Positions 24,230 to 34,984 of a stretch of DNA of 64,000 nt are shown piece after piece (position 1 is the first letter of the stretch; every line of letters starts with the position of its first letter). The translations under genes were made by a program, and so were the position numbers. Source of the stretch: Humibacter ginsenosidimutans (GTDB taxonomy: Bacteria > Actinomycetota > Actinomycetes > Actinomycetales > Microbacteriaceae); contig NZ_CP042305.1 in NCBI RefSeq assembly GCF_007859675.1, positions 1,922,001-1,986,000 on the forward strand. Reading direction: 5' to 3'. The notes beneath the pieces were generated by a model. The model was given only the letters and a program-made list of their open reading frames with translations, was not told the origin of the DNA and ran no database searches.

Positions 24230-24395
24230 CCGGGGCCGATGCGCGGATGAGCACGCGGGGAGCGCCGCTGCCGGCCCGCTGCGTCGCGCCGATTCTCCCC
24301 AGCCCGATTCGGGGGGCGCCTGTCGTGCGCGGGAGCTATCGAGGCGGCCCTGCTCGAGCCGTGCCGCCGTCGGCCGTGCGCGGTACCGTCGCTGG

Positions 24396-25353
24396 ATGCC
24401 TTCCGCTCCGAACCTCGAATCGCTGACCCTCCACCACGCCGAGCGGATGCGCGCACTTGATCCGCTGGTGGCGGCTGGAGCGGTCCCCGACCCGGGTGCG
24501 GCCACCCTCATCGAGGTGGACGGAGCCGTCGGAGTACACAAAGTGGTCGACGTCCGACCCCGAAGCGATCAGCGCGACATGGGGTCCGCTGCGTCGGCAC
24601 AGCCTGTCGCAGGTTCGCGTCGGGGACGCCGACCCGGCGGGAGCCATGCGTCGATTGTTGGCCGCCTGGCGTGAACGCTTGGCACGGGCATCCATACCGG
24701 CACACGGAGAATCCGCTGCCGTGCTGTCGTGGGCCAGTCGCGACGCCGCGGTCGTCAAGGTGCTGCGCAACAGCGGGTTCACGCCGACGGCCGTGCTGGC
24801 CGCACGTGTCGGCGCCGCGCGGCCCGGCCCAGAGACAACGATGGTGACGGTGCGTGCGATCGCGCCGAGCGATGTCGAGACGGTCACATCTCTTCACGAG
24901 ACCCTGATCAGGTGGGACGACAATTTCGGCGGCGCCCATTGGCGTGCTTCCACTCCGGCGCGCATGCACGACTACGTGACGGAGTTGATCACCGGCCCAC
25001 GACCCCGAGCGTGGGTTGCCGAAGTCGACGGACACGTCGTCGGCTCCTGCGATGTCGAGTGGCCGGAGACTGCCGGGTGGGCCACCGGTGGTATCGCCGC
25101 CGACCCTGCGACGGTCGCCTACATCGGCACGATGAGCGTTGCTCCCGGCATCCGCGGCACGGGAATCGGCAGCGCCCTGATCGCACACGTCCACCGCGAA
25201 CTGAGCGCTTCGGGCATCAGTCTGCCCGTTCTGCACTACGCCCCGTTGAACCCGCTCTCGGCGCCTTTCTGGCATCGGGCCGGATACCGCCCCGTGACGA
25301 CGACCTGGACGGCACAACCCCACACCGTGCTCCGCGACGGTCGTGCGGGCTGA
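24396..25353 (+). CDS. GNAT family N-acetyltransferase, frame broken near 24555
   Basis: The N-terminus reads from ATG 24396 (MPSAPNLESL ... DGAVGVHKVVDV). From about 24556 the coding sense moves to the next frame (DPEAISATWGPL ... to the TGA at 25351). One surplus base in GTCC at about 24552-24555 explains the break. Joined, the product is about 318 residues: a diverged N-terminal acetyltransferase-like half, then a GNAT domain with VAPGIRGTGIGSALI as the acetyl-CoA loop and NPLSAPFWHRAGYRP near the end. A start at ATG 24457 would give a nonsense N-terminus rich in Arg/Ser/Trp, so I reject it. A TACCGT box six bases before 24396 supports a leaderless start. The substrate is unknown. Confidence 0.75.
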
Positions 25354-25431
25354 CGAGTTGCGACGACGGCATACGAGCCGACCCACGACGATCACGGCGC
25401 GATCGCGTCGAGCCCCGGCACCCGGCCGCCA

Positions 25432-26952
25432 TCACACCAGCCGCAGGTGCCACCGCTCCGGGGCGAACCGGTACACGATGCGGTAGGCGGCCGTGCCCAC
25501 GAGCACGCCGATCGCGATGGCCACCAGACTGGCGCCGATGCCTTCGATCGTGATGGTGGCCGCCGTGTCGCTCGCCGACTGGGTGAGACCGATCAGGCCG
25601 GCCGCGCCGGGCACGAGCAGCCAGAACGCGGGCAGAAAGCTCACCACGGCTGGCGGCGCGCTGGGCAGCGACTGGGCGAGGTAGGCGACGAGCGTGAGCA
25701 GGAACGCGCCGAACAGACCGCCGCCGATCGTGCCGCCGCCTGCGGTGCCGCTGGCGAGCTGACCGACCCAGTCGCCGAGCAGCTGCCCGCCGTAGGCGAT
25801 CAGCAGCGTGAAAAGCAGGTAGTACAGCGAGAACCTCGGCCCGCAGAAGTAGAGGAAGAACCCCACCGACATCAGCACGACACCGATCCACGCGGCGTAC
25901 TGCCCCACCACCGAGCCCGACGACGAGAGCGCGAACCAGTCGGGAAGCCCAACCACGACGTTCGCGGTGAGGATGCCGAACGCCAGGAACACGAGCTGCG
26001 CCACCCCGTACACGAGCCGGGATGCCCCCGCCATCATGTCGCCGGACGCCAGCTCCTGCACGGCCACCGTGAGCACCCCTCCGGGCAGCAACGTGACCAA
26101 AGCGGGTACTAGTACCCAGATCGGCTCGCGCGCGATACCCCAGTCCGCCGCGAGGAAGGCGACGAGCGAGATCACGAACGCGGAGACCGTCGGCAGCAGC
26201 ACCGCCGCATACGAGCCTGGCCGCACGAGCAGCTTCATGCCGCCGACGAGAAGCCCCAGCACGAAGGTGAGCACGAGCGAGGCCACGGAGGCGCCCGACA
26301 GCACCAACGCGACGCCGAGGGCGATCGTGCCGTGACCGAGCACCCGCAAGGGCCAGCGGAACCGGGGGCGGGAGCGCTCGGCGGCATCCAACGCCTGCAA
26401 CCCGTCACCGGCCGTCAGAGTGCCGGAGATGGCACGCTGAGCGATCGACGAGACGAGAGCGGCCCGGTCGAAGAGCACCTCGCCGCTGGCGGCATCCGAC
26501 ACGTCGATGCGGGTCTCCTGCTCGCCCGGCACACCGACGAAGACGGCGGTGGGCAGCACCACGATCACCGCGTCGGGAGCGCCCAGCGTCACGGCGGCGT
26601 TCTGCAGCGTGCGCTTGATGTCGGTCACGGCGATGCCCGTCGAGACGAGAGCGCCGCCCAGCCGCACCAGAAACTGCTGCAACTGCTGCGCAGGGCGCGC
26701 AGCCTTCTGCCGTGGCGACACCGGGCGGAGCCGCAGCGGCCATTGCCAGTGCCAGCGCCATGCCCTTGGTGGAGGCGGCTGCACCGTCGCCGGCCTGGTC
26801 TGACCGGAGTGCACGACCCCGCCGTCCGACCCGCCGTTGTCTGCAACGCGCGAATGGGTCGGGTCGTGATTCTGAGGCCCGGGATGCGCCTGGCCGGGCT
26901 CCGCCTGCGCGTCCCTTTCGCGAGCGGAGTCCTGCGCCGGCTTGTCGGTCAT
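25432..26952 (-). CDS. thrE: threonine/serine exporter (ThrE family, DUF1212/DUF3815)
   Basis: 506 residues. The N-terminus (about 1-75) is polar, Pro-rich and disordered. The conserved cytosolic ThrE domain follows (about 80-185; RLGGALVSTGIAVTDIKRTL, PTAVFV). About ten membrane helices follow to the end, arranged as the fused ThrE_1 plus ThrE_2 halves of the Corynebacterium-type exporter, which moves L-Thr and L-Ser out by proton antiport. The ATG overlaps the stop of the DUF6350 gene by four bases (26949-26952), so they are coupled. Substrate specificity is inferred from the family. Confidence 0.85.
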   Translation of the reverse strand: MTDKPAQDSARERDAQAEPGQAHPGPQNHDPTHSRVADNGGSDGGVVHSGQTRPATVQPPPPRAWRWHWQWPLRLRPVSPRQKAARPAQQLQQFLVRLGGALVSTGIAVTDIKRTLQNAAVTLGAPDAVIVVLPTAVFVGVPGEQETRIDVSDAASGEVLFDRAALVSSIAQRAISGTLTAGDGLQALDAAERSRPRFRWPLRVLGHGTIALGVALVLSGASVASLVLTFVLGLLVGGMKLLVRPGSYAAVLLPTVSAFVISLVAFLAADWGIAREPIWVLVPALVTLLPGGVLTVAVQELASGDMMAGASRLVYGVAQLVFLAFGILTANVVVGLPDWFALSSSGSVVGQYAAWIGVVLMSVGFFLYFCGPRFSLYYLLFTLLIAYGGQLLGDWVGQLASGTAGGGTIGGGLFGAFLLTLVAYLAQSLPSAPPAVVSFLPAFWLLVPGAAGLIGLTQSASDTAATITIEGIGASLVAIAIGVLVGTAAYRIVYRFAPERWHLRLV

Positions 26953-28589
26953 GGCCGACGGCTGCCCTTTCCACGTCCCCTGGCCCGCACCACCGGCACG
27001 GGCTCGGTGTCGGCCTCTCGATGCCGGTCGTCGGCTGCCGCAGCGGGGGCGGCATCGGCCCGGCGGCCGCCGAGATCGAGCTCGTCGAGCCAGGCGAGCG
27101 CTTCGGTGACGGACCCTGTTCCCGGCACGCTCGCCTTCGGTCCGTTCGATGCCGGCCGAGCCGACGACGGGGCCACGACCGGTGTGCGCGGGGCCGATGG
27201 TGCGGACTTCACGCCCGCGGTCTGCGGCGCCGGCGACGTGGGTGGGACCGGCTTCTGAGCGGCCGCTCTCTGCGTGGCGGACTGCGAAGCGTGCGGCGCG
27301 ACATCCGAAGTCCTCGCCCTGCGCTCGCTCAGAGTCAGCGACTCGGATGCCTCCTCGCTGCGCCAGCGCACGGCGAGGCCGATCGCGGTGCCGACGAGCA
27401 CCTCCGCCGCGACGGCGGCGCCGGCCAGCAGCGGATCCGGGCCGGCGTGCTGCAGCCGTCCAGGTCCGATCGCGCCCCCGGACCACCACGTCAGTACCCC
27501 GAACGCCACGCCGGCCACGACGCCCGAGCCGAGTGCGACGAGCGCGAGCCGGCCGGGGCCCCACGGAACGACGCCAGAAGCGGAGCGCGGGGCGGGCATC
27601 CCATCAAGGCGTCGCCGCACCAGCACGCCGGCGACCGCGGCGCAGAGCACGGGGACGAGCACCGCGATCAGCCCGAACCCTGGGTCGCCCTGCGGGAGCA
27701 CGCCGAACAGCGGCACCGACGGCAACGGGCCGAGGGAGGTCTGGGTAACGTCGACGCTCGACCCGGTTCCGATCGCGAAGCCCGGTCCGGCCAGCCACGA
27801 TGCCACCCACAGCACGGCGTTCGGCACGAACGCCAGCTGCGCGAGCGTGAGGGCGGCCGCACCGACGATGCCCGGATGCAGCGACTGGTACAGCCCCGTG
27901 ATGCGCGCGTAGTCGAACACCATGAGCAGGGTCAAGGTCACGGCGGCCGCCGCGACCAGCAGTGTCACGGCCGCTGTCGCGCTGCGCAGTGCGGCGGCCA
28001 GAAGCGCTCTGGTCGCGGGGCTCCAGGATGCCGCCGGCCACGACAACGTCGCATCGCGCTCCGCGGTCTCCGGTCCGGCGCGGTGGCGCAGTTCGGCCGC
28101 GACCAGGCCGACGCCGATGCCGAGCGCGAACACCGCCCCGGGCAGCAACGCTCCCTGCAGCAGCGAAGGCACGACGGGCAGCACGTGGGCGCTGAGCGTG
28201 ACCAGGGTCGACAGCACGGCGAAGGTCGCCACACCGGAGATCACCGCGGTGACCGGATGCGGCGTGGCCCAGGCCCGACGACCGGTGCGCACCCCGAACA
28301 GCACCGTCAGCAGCGCGAAGCCCAGAGCGGCGATCGACACCGTGAACACCGCAGCCGCGTCGAGACCGAACGATGCGGCGAGCGTCGGGTCGAGGGTGAC
28401 CGTCACGTCGACGCCGTGGCCCAGCAGCCAGATGTCGCCTGCCGCACGCCAGAACGGCGCCCAGTCGCTGGTGAGACCGGACTGCACGCCCCACATGGCC
28501 GTGAGCGGCACGAGTGGAATCGCCACGCCCACGCCGAGCGCGATCACCGCGTCGAGCGCGGCGAGAAGGATGACGGTCATGCGGTTCAT
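26949..28589 (-). CDS. DUF6350 (PerM-type) polytopic membrane protein
   Basis: 546 residues with about ten hydrophobic segments between residues 5 and 420, then a Pro/Ala/Ser-rich polar tail (about 435-546). It matches the DUF6350 family, whose mycobacterial member PerM stabilises divisome proteins under stress; that role is transferred from family knowledge. In Microbacteriaceae this gene commonly sits between sucCD and purNH, as here, although thrE and an acetyltransferase gene now lie between it and purN. A TAGGGT box lies nine bases before the ATG. Confidence 0.75.
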   Translation of the reverse strand: MNRMTVILLAALDAVIALGVGVAIPLVPLTAMWGVQSGLTSDWAPFWRAAGDIWLLGHGVDVTVTLDPTLAASFGLDAAAVFTVSIAALGFALLTVLFGVRTGRRAWATPHPVTAVISGVATFAVLSTLVTLSAHVLPVVPSLLQGALLPGAVFALGIGVGLVAAELRHRAGPETAERDATLSWPAASWSPATRALLAAALRSATAAVTLLVAAAAVTLTLLMVFDYARITGLYQSLHPGIVGAAALTLAQLAFVPNAVLWVASWLAGPGFAIGTGSSVDVTQTSLGPLPSVPLFGVLPQGDPGFGLIAVLVPVLCAAVAGVLVRRRLDGMPAPRSASGVVPWGPGRLALVALGSGVVAGVAFGVLTWWSGGAIGPGRLQHAGPDPLLAGAAVAAEVLVGTAIGLAVRWRSEEASESLTLSERRARTSDVAPHASQSATQRAAAQKPVPPTSPAPQTAGVKSAPSAPRTPVVAPSSARPASNGPKASVPGTGSVTEALAWLDELDLGGRRADAAPAAAADDRHREADTEPVPVVRARGRGKGSRRP

Positions 28590-28665
28590 GCGCTGACGAC
28601 CCTACCGGCGGGCGTGGGCGGCACAGCGCGGGCACGCCCGTGCCGCGCAAGACCTCAGGTCGGAC

Positions 28666-30117
28666 TCAGTTCGCCGCAGCCGGTGCGGGCTCCTGGGTGG
28701 AGGCATCCACCGCCGGCGGCCGGCTCACCAGCTCGAGCACGGCGATGACCAGCACGGCGATCACGGCGGTCCAGATGATCACCGGCGGGGTGAGCGGGCG
28801 CAGGAACACCACGACGGCCGCCGCCGCGAGCCCGACGATCACGCGCAGCAGAATGCGCTGCGCGTACATCCACTCCCCGACCCGGCCCGTCGTGATCCCG
28901 TGCCTCTCCGCGCCGCGCCGAACGGCGGCGAAGCCGGAGCCGGCGTATCCGCGCAGGGCGCGCGCCCAACGGAACGGCCCGCCGATCATCGCGATGACGA
29001 ACACCGTGATGGCCAGCACCGCGACAACCACCACGATGGACTGCACGAAGCCGAGGATGCCCGCATAGAGCGTGCCGGCGGCATCCGCCGGTATGGCGCT
29101 CGAGACCTCGAGCACGAACACGGTCTTGCCCACCGAGATGCCGACGCTGACGAGGATCATCGACAACGCGAGGGCCACGGATGCCCAGATCAGCGCGATG
29201 CCGCGCCGCCGGGCGACGAGCACACCTGCGGCGAGCAGCACGAGAACGACCCACGGCAGCCAGATGCCCACCGCGACCACGAGGTTGTAGAGCCCGATGT
29301 AGAGCGTGACCGAGCTCGTCTTCGCGATCACGATGGTCTTGTCGATGGCGGGGATGTTCTTCGCGAAGGCGAATCCCTGATCGACGAGCTGGGTCTTGAC
29401 CGCCTTGATGATCGGTCCGAGCTGCACGCCGATCTGCCCGTTCGGTCCCACACTGATCGCCGCGTTCTTGTCGCCGTTCAACGTGGCCAGCAGCTGTTTG
29501 TGCGTGATGGTGAGCGTCTGTTTCCAGATGTCGGAGAAGGCCTCCGAATGCACGAACTTGGTCACCGTCTGCGTGATCAGGCTCTTGATGCCCGCCACGA
29601 GCGGCGCCTGCAGCGTGTTCAGCGCAGTGGATGCCTTGGGCCCGAGCCCGAGATTCTCCAGCCCCGTGAACACGTCGGAGGTGATCCCCTCGATGTCGAC
29701 GTTCGACTCGATCGCGGTCACGGTCTGCGTCACCACGAGGTCTTGCACGGCGGGCTTCGTGGACAGCGGTGCGAACGTGTCGACGAAGTAGTTCGTGTCG
29801 GTGAGCTCGCGCTGCGCCCAGGTGGAGACCACCGCGACCGGAGCGAGGATCGACGCGATCACGATGAGCACGGTCGCCAGCAGCGTCCAGCCCCAGCCGC
29901 GCTTCTTCTTCGCCGTGGATGCCTCGCCCTTCGCACCGGCGGCATCCTTCTCGGCCCGAGCGGCGGCGGATGCCCGAGCAGCCTCAGCAGCGTCGGCTCG
30001 CGAGCGCTCCTCGTCGAGACGCGCTGCCAGCGCCCTCTTCTCCGCCTCGAGGGCGTCCTTCTCCGCCTGCGCCCGGGCGAGTTCGGCTTCCAACTGCTGA
30101 TTGGTCAAGCGCGCCAT
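28666..30117 (-). CDS. conserved actinobacterial membrane protein with N-terminal coiled coil
   Basis: 483 residues, function not recognised. Residues about 5-60 are a Glu/Ala/Arg heptad-type coiled coil, followed by a basic patch (KKKRGWGW, 71-78) and one membrane helix (about 76-100). Residues 100-290 form a soluble extracytoplasmic region, and about five hydrophobic segments lie between about 290 and 470. ATG 30117 was chosen because it has a GGGGGA ribosome-binding site seven bases upstream; the open frame above it is non-homologous and overlaps the sucD terminator. It lies downstream of sucCD but beyond that terminator, so it is probably expressed separately. Confidence 0.75.
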   Translation of the reverse strand: MARLTNQQLEAELARAQAEKDALEAEKRALAARLDEERSRADAAEAARASAAARAEKDAAGAKGEASTAKKKRGWGWTLLATVLIVIASILAPVAVVSTWAQRELTDTNYFVDTFAPLSTKPAVQDLVVTQTVTAIESNVDIEGITSDVFTGLENLGLGPKASTALNTLQAPLVAGIKSLITQTVTKFVHSEAFSDIWKQTLTITHKQLLATLNGDKNAAISVGPNGQIGVQLGPIIKAVKTQLVDQGFAFAKNIPAIDKTIVIAKTSSVTLYIGLYNLVVAVGIWLPWVVLVLLAAGVLVARRRGIALIWASVALALSMILVSVGISVGKTVFVLEVSSAIPADAAGTLYAGILGFVQSIVVVVAVLAITVFVIAMIGGPFRWARALRGYAGSGFAAVRRGAERHGITTGRVGEWMYAQRILLRVIVGLAAAAVVVFLRPLTPPVIIWTAVIAVLVIAVLELVSRPPAVDASTQEPAPAAAN

Positions 30118-30256
30118 GCCATCCCCCTGGCTCTCGCCATCGTCACGACGGCTCGCCACGAGCCTAGAACCGGCGTTGCCTGGAGCCCGAGCACCGGGCG
30201 GGTTGATCATCCGGAAGGGATGACGGCGTGCCGAGCCCGGAGCGCAGGCGAGAACG

Positions 30257-30290
30257 CAGAAGGGCGGATGCCGAAGCATCCGCCCTTCTG
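30257..30290 (-). terminator. sucCD terminator, 15-bp stem with UUCG loop
   Basis: A perfect inverted repeat (30257-30271 with 30276-30290) whose four-base loop reads TTCG on the minus strand, the extra-stable tetraloop. It begins 15 bases beyond the sucD stop and is followed by CGTTCTCG. Confidence 0.85.
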
Positions 30291-30305
30291 TGTGCTCTAC
30301 GTCGC

Positions 30306-31208
<903 letters not shown>

Positions 31209-31247
31209 TATTTACTCAGTCCGTTTCAATTTTCGGCGAAGCCGGCG

Positions 31248-32420
31248 CTACGCGGCGGCCGCCGACGCCAGTTCGGCGGCCTTGTCGGCGCCCTGGTCCA
31301 TGGTCTCGGCGAGCGTGACGAGCGGGTGGTTGTAGTCGTTCAGGATGGCGCGCCCCTCGTCGACCTTGTTGCCGTCCAGCCGCACGACGAGCGGCTTGTT
31401 CGCCTCGGCACCCAGCGTGTTCAGCGCGCCGACGATGCCGTTGGCGACTGCGTCGCACGCGGTGATGCCGCCGAAGACGTTGACGAAGACGCTCTTGACC
31501 TGCGGGTCGTTCAGGATGACGTCCAGACCGGCCGCCATGACCTCGGCGGATGCTCCGCCTCCGATGTCGAGGAAGTTGGCCGGCTTCACGCCGCCGTGCT
31601 TCTCACCCGCGTAGGCGACGACATCCAGCGTGCTCATCACGAGCCCCGCACCGTTGCCGATGATGCCGACCTGGCCGTCGAGCTTGACGTAGTTGAGGTC
31701 GTGCTGCTTGGCCTTCGCCTCGAGCGGGTCGGCAGCGGACTTGTCTTCGAGCGCCTCGTGGTCCGCGTGACGGAAGTCCGCGTTCGCATCCAGCGACACC
31801 TTGCCGTCGAGCGCGATGATCTCGCCCTCGCCCGTGAGCACGAGCGGGTTGACCTCGACGAGGGTCGCGTCCTCGCCCTTGTACACGTCGTACAGCTTGA
31901 CGAGCACCGGCGCGACCTTCTCGATCAGGTCGTCGGGGAACCCGCCGGCCTTCGCGATCTGCTTCGCCTTCGCCAGGTCGATGCCGGTGAGCGGGTCGAC
32001 CTCGACGCGCGCGAGCGCCTCGGGCTTCTCCACGGCGAGCTGCTCGATCTCCATGCCGCCCTCGACGCTGCACAGCGAGAGGTAGGAGCGGTTGGCCCGG
32101 TCGAGCAGCACCGAGAAGTAGAACTCGCGGGCGATGTTCGCGCCGCCCGCCACCATGACGCGGCGCACCACATGGCCCTTGATGTCGAGGCCGAGGATGG
32201 CCTTGGCTGCCTCTTCGGCGTCATCCGGGGTCTTGGCGACCTTGACGCCGCCGGCCTTGCCGCGACCGCCGGTCTTGACCTGAGCCTTGACCACCGTCAC
32301 GCCGCCGAGCTTCTCGGAGGCCGCACGCACCTCCTCGGGAGTGTCCGCGACGATACCCGGCAGGACCGGGACCCCGTATTTCTCGAACAGGTCTCGTGCC
32401 TGGTACTCGTAAAGATCCAC
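31248..32420 (-). CDS. sucC: succinyl-CoA ligase (ADP-forming) beta subunit
   Basis: 390 residues (E. coli 388). The N-terminal ATP-grasp fold begins [18 protein letters not shown], with [12 protein letters not shown] as the nucleotide loop near 44-55 and EVNPLVLT near 200. The C-terminal ligase domain shows NFLDIGGGA and [14 protein letters not shown] 32420 was chosen because homologues begin exactly here and GGGAAG sits five bases upstream; the open frame extends further but without similarity. A TAGGCT box at 32537-32542 could give a leader of about 110 nt. Confidence 0.97.
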   Translation of the reverse strand: MDLYEYQARDLFEKYGVPVLPGIVADTPEEVRAASEKLGGVTVVKAQVKTGGRGKAGGVKVAKTPDDAEEAAKAILGLDIKGHVVRRVMVAGGANIAREFYFSVLLDRANRSYLSLCSVEGGMEIEQLAVEKPEALARVEVDPLTGIDLAKAKQIAKAGGFPDDLIEKVAPVLVKLYDVYKGEDATLVEVNPLVLTGEGEIIALDGKVSLDANADFRHADHEALEDKSAADPLEAKAKQHDLNYVKLDGQVGIIGNGAGLVMSTLDVVAYAGEKHGGVKPANFLDIGGGASAEVMAAGLDVILNDPQVKSVFVNVFGGITACDAVANGIVGALNTLGAEANKPLVVRLDGNKVDEGRAILNDYNHPLVTLAETMDQGADKAAELASAAAA

Positions 32421-32536
32421 TGCTTCCCAATCCGTTTGCGAGTGAAATGGCGGTCGGTGCGGGCCCGCGTCCCGATGGGCGCGTGCGTAAGGCACTTCGG
32501 ATGAATAGCTCGACGCCGAGATAAATTGCCACCGAC

Positions 32537-32542
32537 AGCCTA
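32537..32542 (-). promoter_or_regulatory. candidate -10 box for sucCD
   Basis: TAGGCT on the minus strand, about 117 bases upstream of the sucC GTG, implies an untranslated leader of about 110 nt. Support is the hexamer match only; no clear -35 box was seen. Confidence 0.35.
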
Positions 32543-32638
32543 CCCGAGCCGGGCGACTGCTCCCTGACCCCCAGCTCCTCGTGACGAGCCGTTGCGCTGG
32601 ACACGATCGCGCGGCGTTCGCGACCATGAAGGCATCGG

Positions 32639-33604
32639 ATGACGAAAGGGCTGCACGTGGGCGATCGACCTCGAGTGACCGTTCTGGCGAGCCTCAACCT
32701 GGACCTCGCGGTGACGACGCCGCGGCTGCCCGCCGAGGGCGAGACGCTGCTGGGCAGCTCCCTCGTCTCCTCCCGCGGCGGCAAGGGCGGCAACCAGGCG
32801 GTCGCGCTGGCGCGCCTCGGCGTGCCGACCGCGGTCATCGGATGCCTCGGCGACGACGACGCCGGAGCCCGCTATCTCGAAGCCCTCGTCGGCGAACACC
32901 TCGACGTCGCGCACGTGCGCACGGCGCACGGCGCCCCGACCGGCACCGCCCTCATCACCGTCGACGGCTCCGGGGCCAACACCATCGTCGTCGTTCCGGG
33001 TGCGAACGCCCTGCTCGGTGCTGCCGACGTGACCGATGCCTCGCGCACGATCGCAGCGTCTCGCGTCGTGCTGGCGCAGCTGGAGACGCCCGTCGCGCCG
33101 ACGACGCGCGCGTTCGAGCTCGCGCGCTCCCACGACGTGATCACCGTGCTCAACCCGGCGCCCTCCGTCGACGGCCTCGACGAGCTGCTCGCTCTCACCG
33201 ATGTCGTGGTGCCCAACGAGCCGGAGTTCGCCGGCCTCGTCGGCTGTACGCCGAACACCGATGACGAGCTGCGGCACGCGTGCGCGCGTCTGTTCGAGCA
33301 CGGTGTCTCGTGGGTGGTCGTGACGCAGGGGGCCGCGGGATGCGTCGTGATCGGCCCAGAGAGCATCCACCGTGTTCCCGCGCTGCGAGCGGACGCCGTC
33401 GACACCACGGCGGCGGGCGACGCGTTCGTCGCCGGCCTCGTCGCCGTCATCGCGGAGACGCAACGCCTCGACGAGGAGACCATCGTCGCCGGCGCGCGGC
33501 GAGGCTCGGCCGTCGCGGCGCTCTCGGTGCGCCGGCGCGGTGCGCAGACCTCGCTGCCGACGTCTTCGGAGGTCGGCGCCGTTCTCCGCGACGACGCACG
33601 CTGA
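32639..33604 (+). CDS. rbsK: PfkB-family carbohydrate kinase, ribokinase-like
   Basis: About 321 residues. It phosphorylates a sugar, most likely ribose, with ATP. It has the PfkB signature 1 ([15 protein letters not shown], about 47-61), NPAPS, and the C-terminal [12 protein letters not shown] with the catalytic Asp. It stands alone, with no transporter or Lac-type repressor next to it, so the substrate is inferred. An AAAGGG element seven bases before an in-frame GTG at 32657 suggests that translation may begin there, giving a 315-residue product that starts next to the conserved [11 protein letters not shown] strand. It is divergent from sucC. Confidence 0.85.
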   Translation: MTKGLHVGDRPRVTVLASLNLDLAVTTPRLPAEGETLLGSSLVSSRGGKGGNQAVALARLGVPTAVIGCLGDDDAGARYLEALVGEHLDVAHVRTAHGAPTGTALITVDGSGANTIVVVPGANALLGAADVTDASRTIAASRVVLAQLETPVAPTTRAFELARSHDVITVLNPAPSVDGLDELLALTDVVVPNEPEFAGLVGCTPNTDDELRHACARLFEHGVSWVVVTQGAAGCVVIGPESIHRVPALRADAVDTTAAGDAFVAGLVAVIAETQRLDEETIVAGARRGSAVAALSVRRRGAQTSLPTSSEVGAVLRDDAR

Positions 33605-33694
33605 CTCCGGCCACCGAGAAGGTTCGACACTGCGCTCCCCGAGCGCCGATCGCTGCGGCCTCGTCTCGTCGTCCGTCGCCGTTACGCTCTGAAC

Positions 33695-34492
33695 ATGGGC
33701 GAACGTCGCGTCTCCCCCGTCCGCTCGCTTGCCGACCTCGGCGGCGAGTGGGTGATGACCGCTGGCGGTGGGTGCGCCATCCTGCTGCAGCTCGCGAACC
33801 CCTCCGTCGGTCGTGGGGTCGCCGAGCACAGCGACTTCGCGAGCCGCCCGTACGACCGCCTCATCGGCACACTCACCTACGTCACGGCGGTGGCCTCCGG
33901 AACCGGCGACGATCTGCGCGCCGCGCGCCGCATCGTCGGCGAGGCGCACGCTCCCGTGCGCGGAGACGAGCGCGAGGGTTCGCCCGCGTACTCCGCCTAC
34001 GACCCGCAGCTTCAGCTCTGGGTCACTGCCACGCTGTACTGGTCGGCGATGCAGGTGCAGGAGCGCGTGTTCGGTCCGCTCTCGCCAGCGGCCGCCGACC
34101 GGATATACGCCGAGTTCGCCGCCGTGGGAACGACATTGCAGCTTCCCGCCGGGCTCTGGCCGGCCACCCGTTCGTCGTTCGACGCGTACTGGCTCCGCAG
34201 CGTGCGCGAGCTCACCGTGACCCCGGAGGCGCGCCGCCTCGCCCACGAGCTGATGCGCGCCGAACACGCGCCGGTGTGGATGCGCCTGCTCATGCCGTGG
34301 GCTCGCGTCGCGACCGTCGCACTGCTGCCGCACGAGGTGCGGGCGCAGTACGGGCTCGTGCTGAACGGACGCAATCGGCGGCGGTACGAACGCATGATGT
34401 CGCTCACCGCGGCGGTCTACCCGCGGCTGCCCGCCGGCATCCGTCACGTCGTGCGCGACCGGCTGCTGCGTCGGCTGCGACGACGTTCCTGA
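33695..34492 (+). CDS. oxygenase MpaB family protein (DUF2236)
   Basis: 265 residues. The overall match is to the DUF2236/MpaB-like family, which includes the latex-clearing protein and the ER-bound MpaB oxygenase. The N-terminal GGGCAILLQLANPSVGRGVAEHSDF and the central YDPQLQLWVTATLYWS are typical; family members bind heme or metal, but their substrates vary. No membrane segment. The ATG is preceded by TACGCT at a six-base gap (33683-33688), fitting a leaderless mRNA. The substrate is unknown. Confidence 0.8.
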   Translation: MGERRVSPVRSLADLGGEWVMTAGGGCAILLQLANPSVGRGVAEHSDFASRPYDRLIGTLTYVTAVASGTGDDLRAARRIVGEAHAPVRGDEREGSPAYSAYDPQLQLWVTATLYWSAMQVQERVFGPLSPAAADRIYAEFAAVGTTLQLPAGLWPATRSSFDAYWLRSVRELTVTPEARRLAHELMRAEHAPVWMRLLMPWARVATVALLPHEVRAQYGLVLNGRNRRRYERMMSLTAAVYPRLPAGIRHVVRDRLLRRLRRRS

Positions 34493-34593
34493 GCTTTCGT
34501 CTCGTCAGGGCGCCTGCCGCACCCTAGGCTTCTCGGCGACCATCCCAATCGTCGACGCCGCGGCGCTCGCGGCAGCACCCGAAGGAATGCCCG

Positions 34594-34974
34594 ATGTCCT
34601 CCTACTACGACTGCTTCATCTCCGGAGACCACGAAGCCGCGAAGCACCTCATCGCCGATGCGGTCAATTCGCAGGGCTTCCTCGTCGAGGTGCAGCAGGA
34701 CGGCAATTGGCTGGTGCGCCGAGGCAACATGACGAGCACCGTGTTCGTCGGCGCGCTGGCCGGCGACAACTTTCAGATCACCTTCGGCGTGCAGTTCTTC
34801 CAGGATGCCGCGGGCCTGCTCGTCGCCCGCCTCGACAAGAACACCGCCGCCGGGTTCTTCAAGGGCGGGGTCTGGGGCCTCAGCAAGATCGACAAGGCGT
34901 TCAGCGAAACGTGCATGGCGATGTACAACACGCTCGTCTCCGCCGGCGTGCTGACGAACACCGCTGAGGGCTGA
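34594..34974 (+). CDS. small protein of unknown function
   Basis: 126 residues, not recognised. It is soluble, with no signal peptide or membrane helix, and two Cys (YDCFISGD and ETCMAMY). The pattern of an early helix, a beta-rich centre (VEVQQDGNWLVRRGN, STVFVGALAGDNFQITFGV) and a C-terminal helix suggests a compact alpha/beta domain. GAAGGA seven bases before the ATG is a clear ribosome-binding site, and TAGGCT at 34525-34530 is a possible -10 box. A second open frame shifted by one base over the same bases is Arg-rich and is a shadow. Confidence 0.6.
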   Translation: MSSYYDCFISGDHEAAKHLIADAVNSQGFLVEVQQDGNWLVRRGNMTSTVFVGALAGDNFQITFGVQFFQDAAGLLVARLDKNTAAGFFKGGVWGLSKIDKAFSETCMAMYNTLVSAGVLTNTAEG

Positions 34975-34984
34975 TCCTGCGCCC

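Noticed and set aside
21975..24674. 899-codon plus-strand open frame across purH and purN
   Set aside because: It is antisense to two well-supported enzymes; only its last part (from 24396) is the true acetyltransferase N-terminus.
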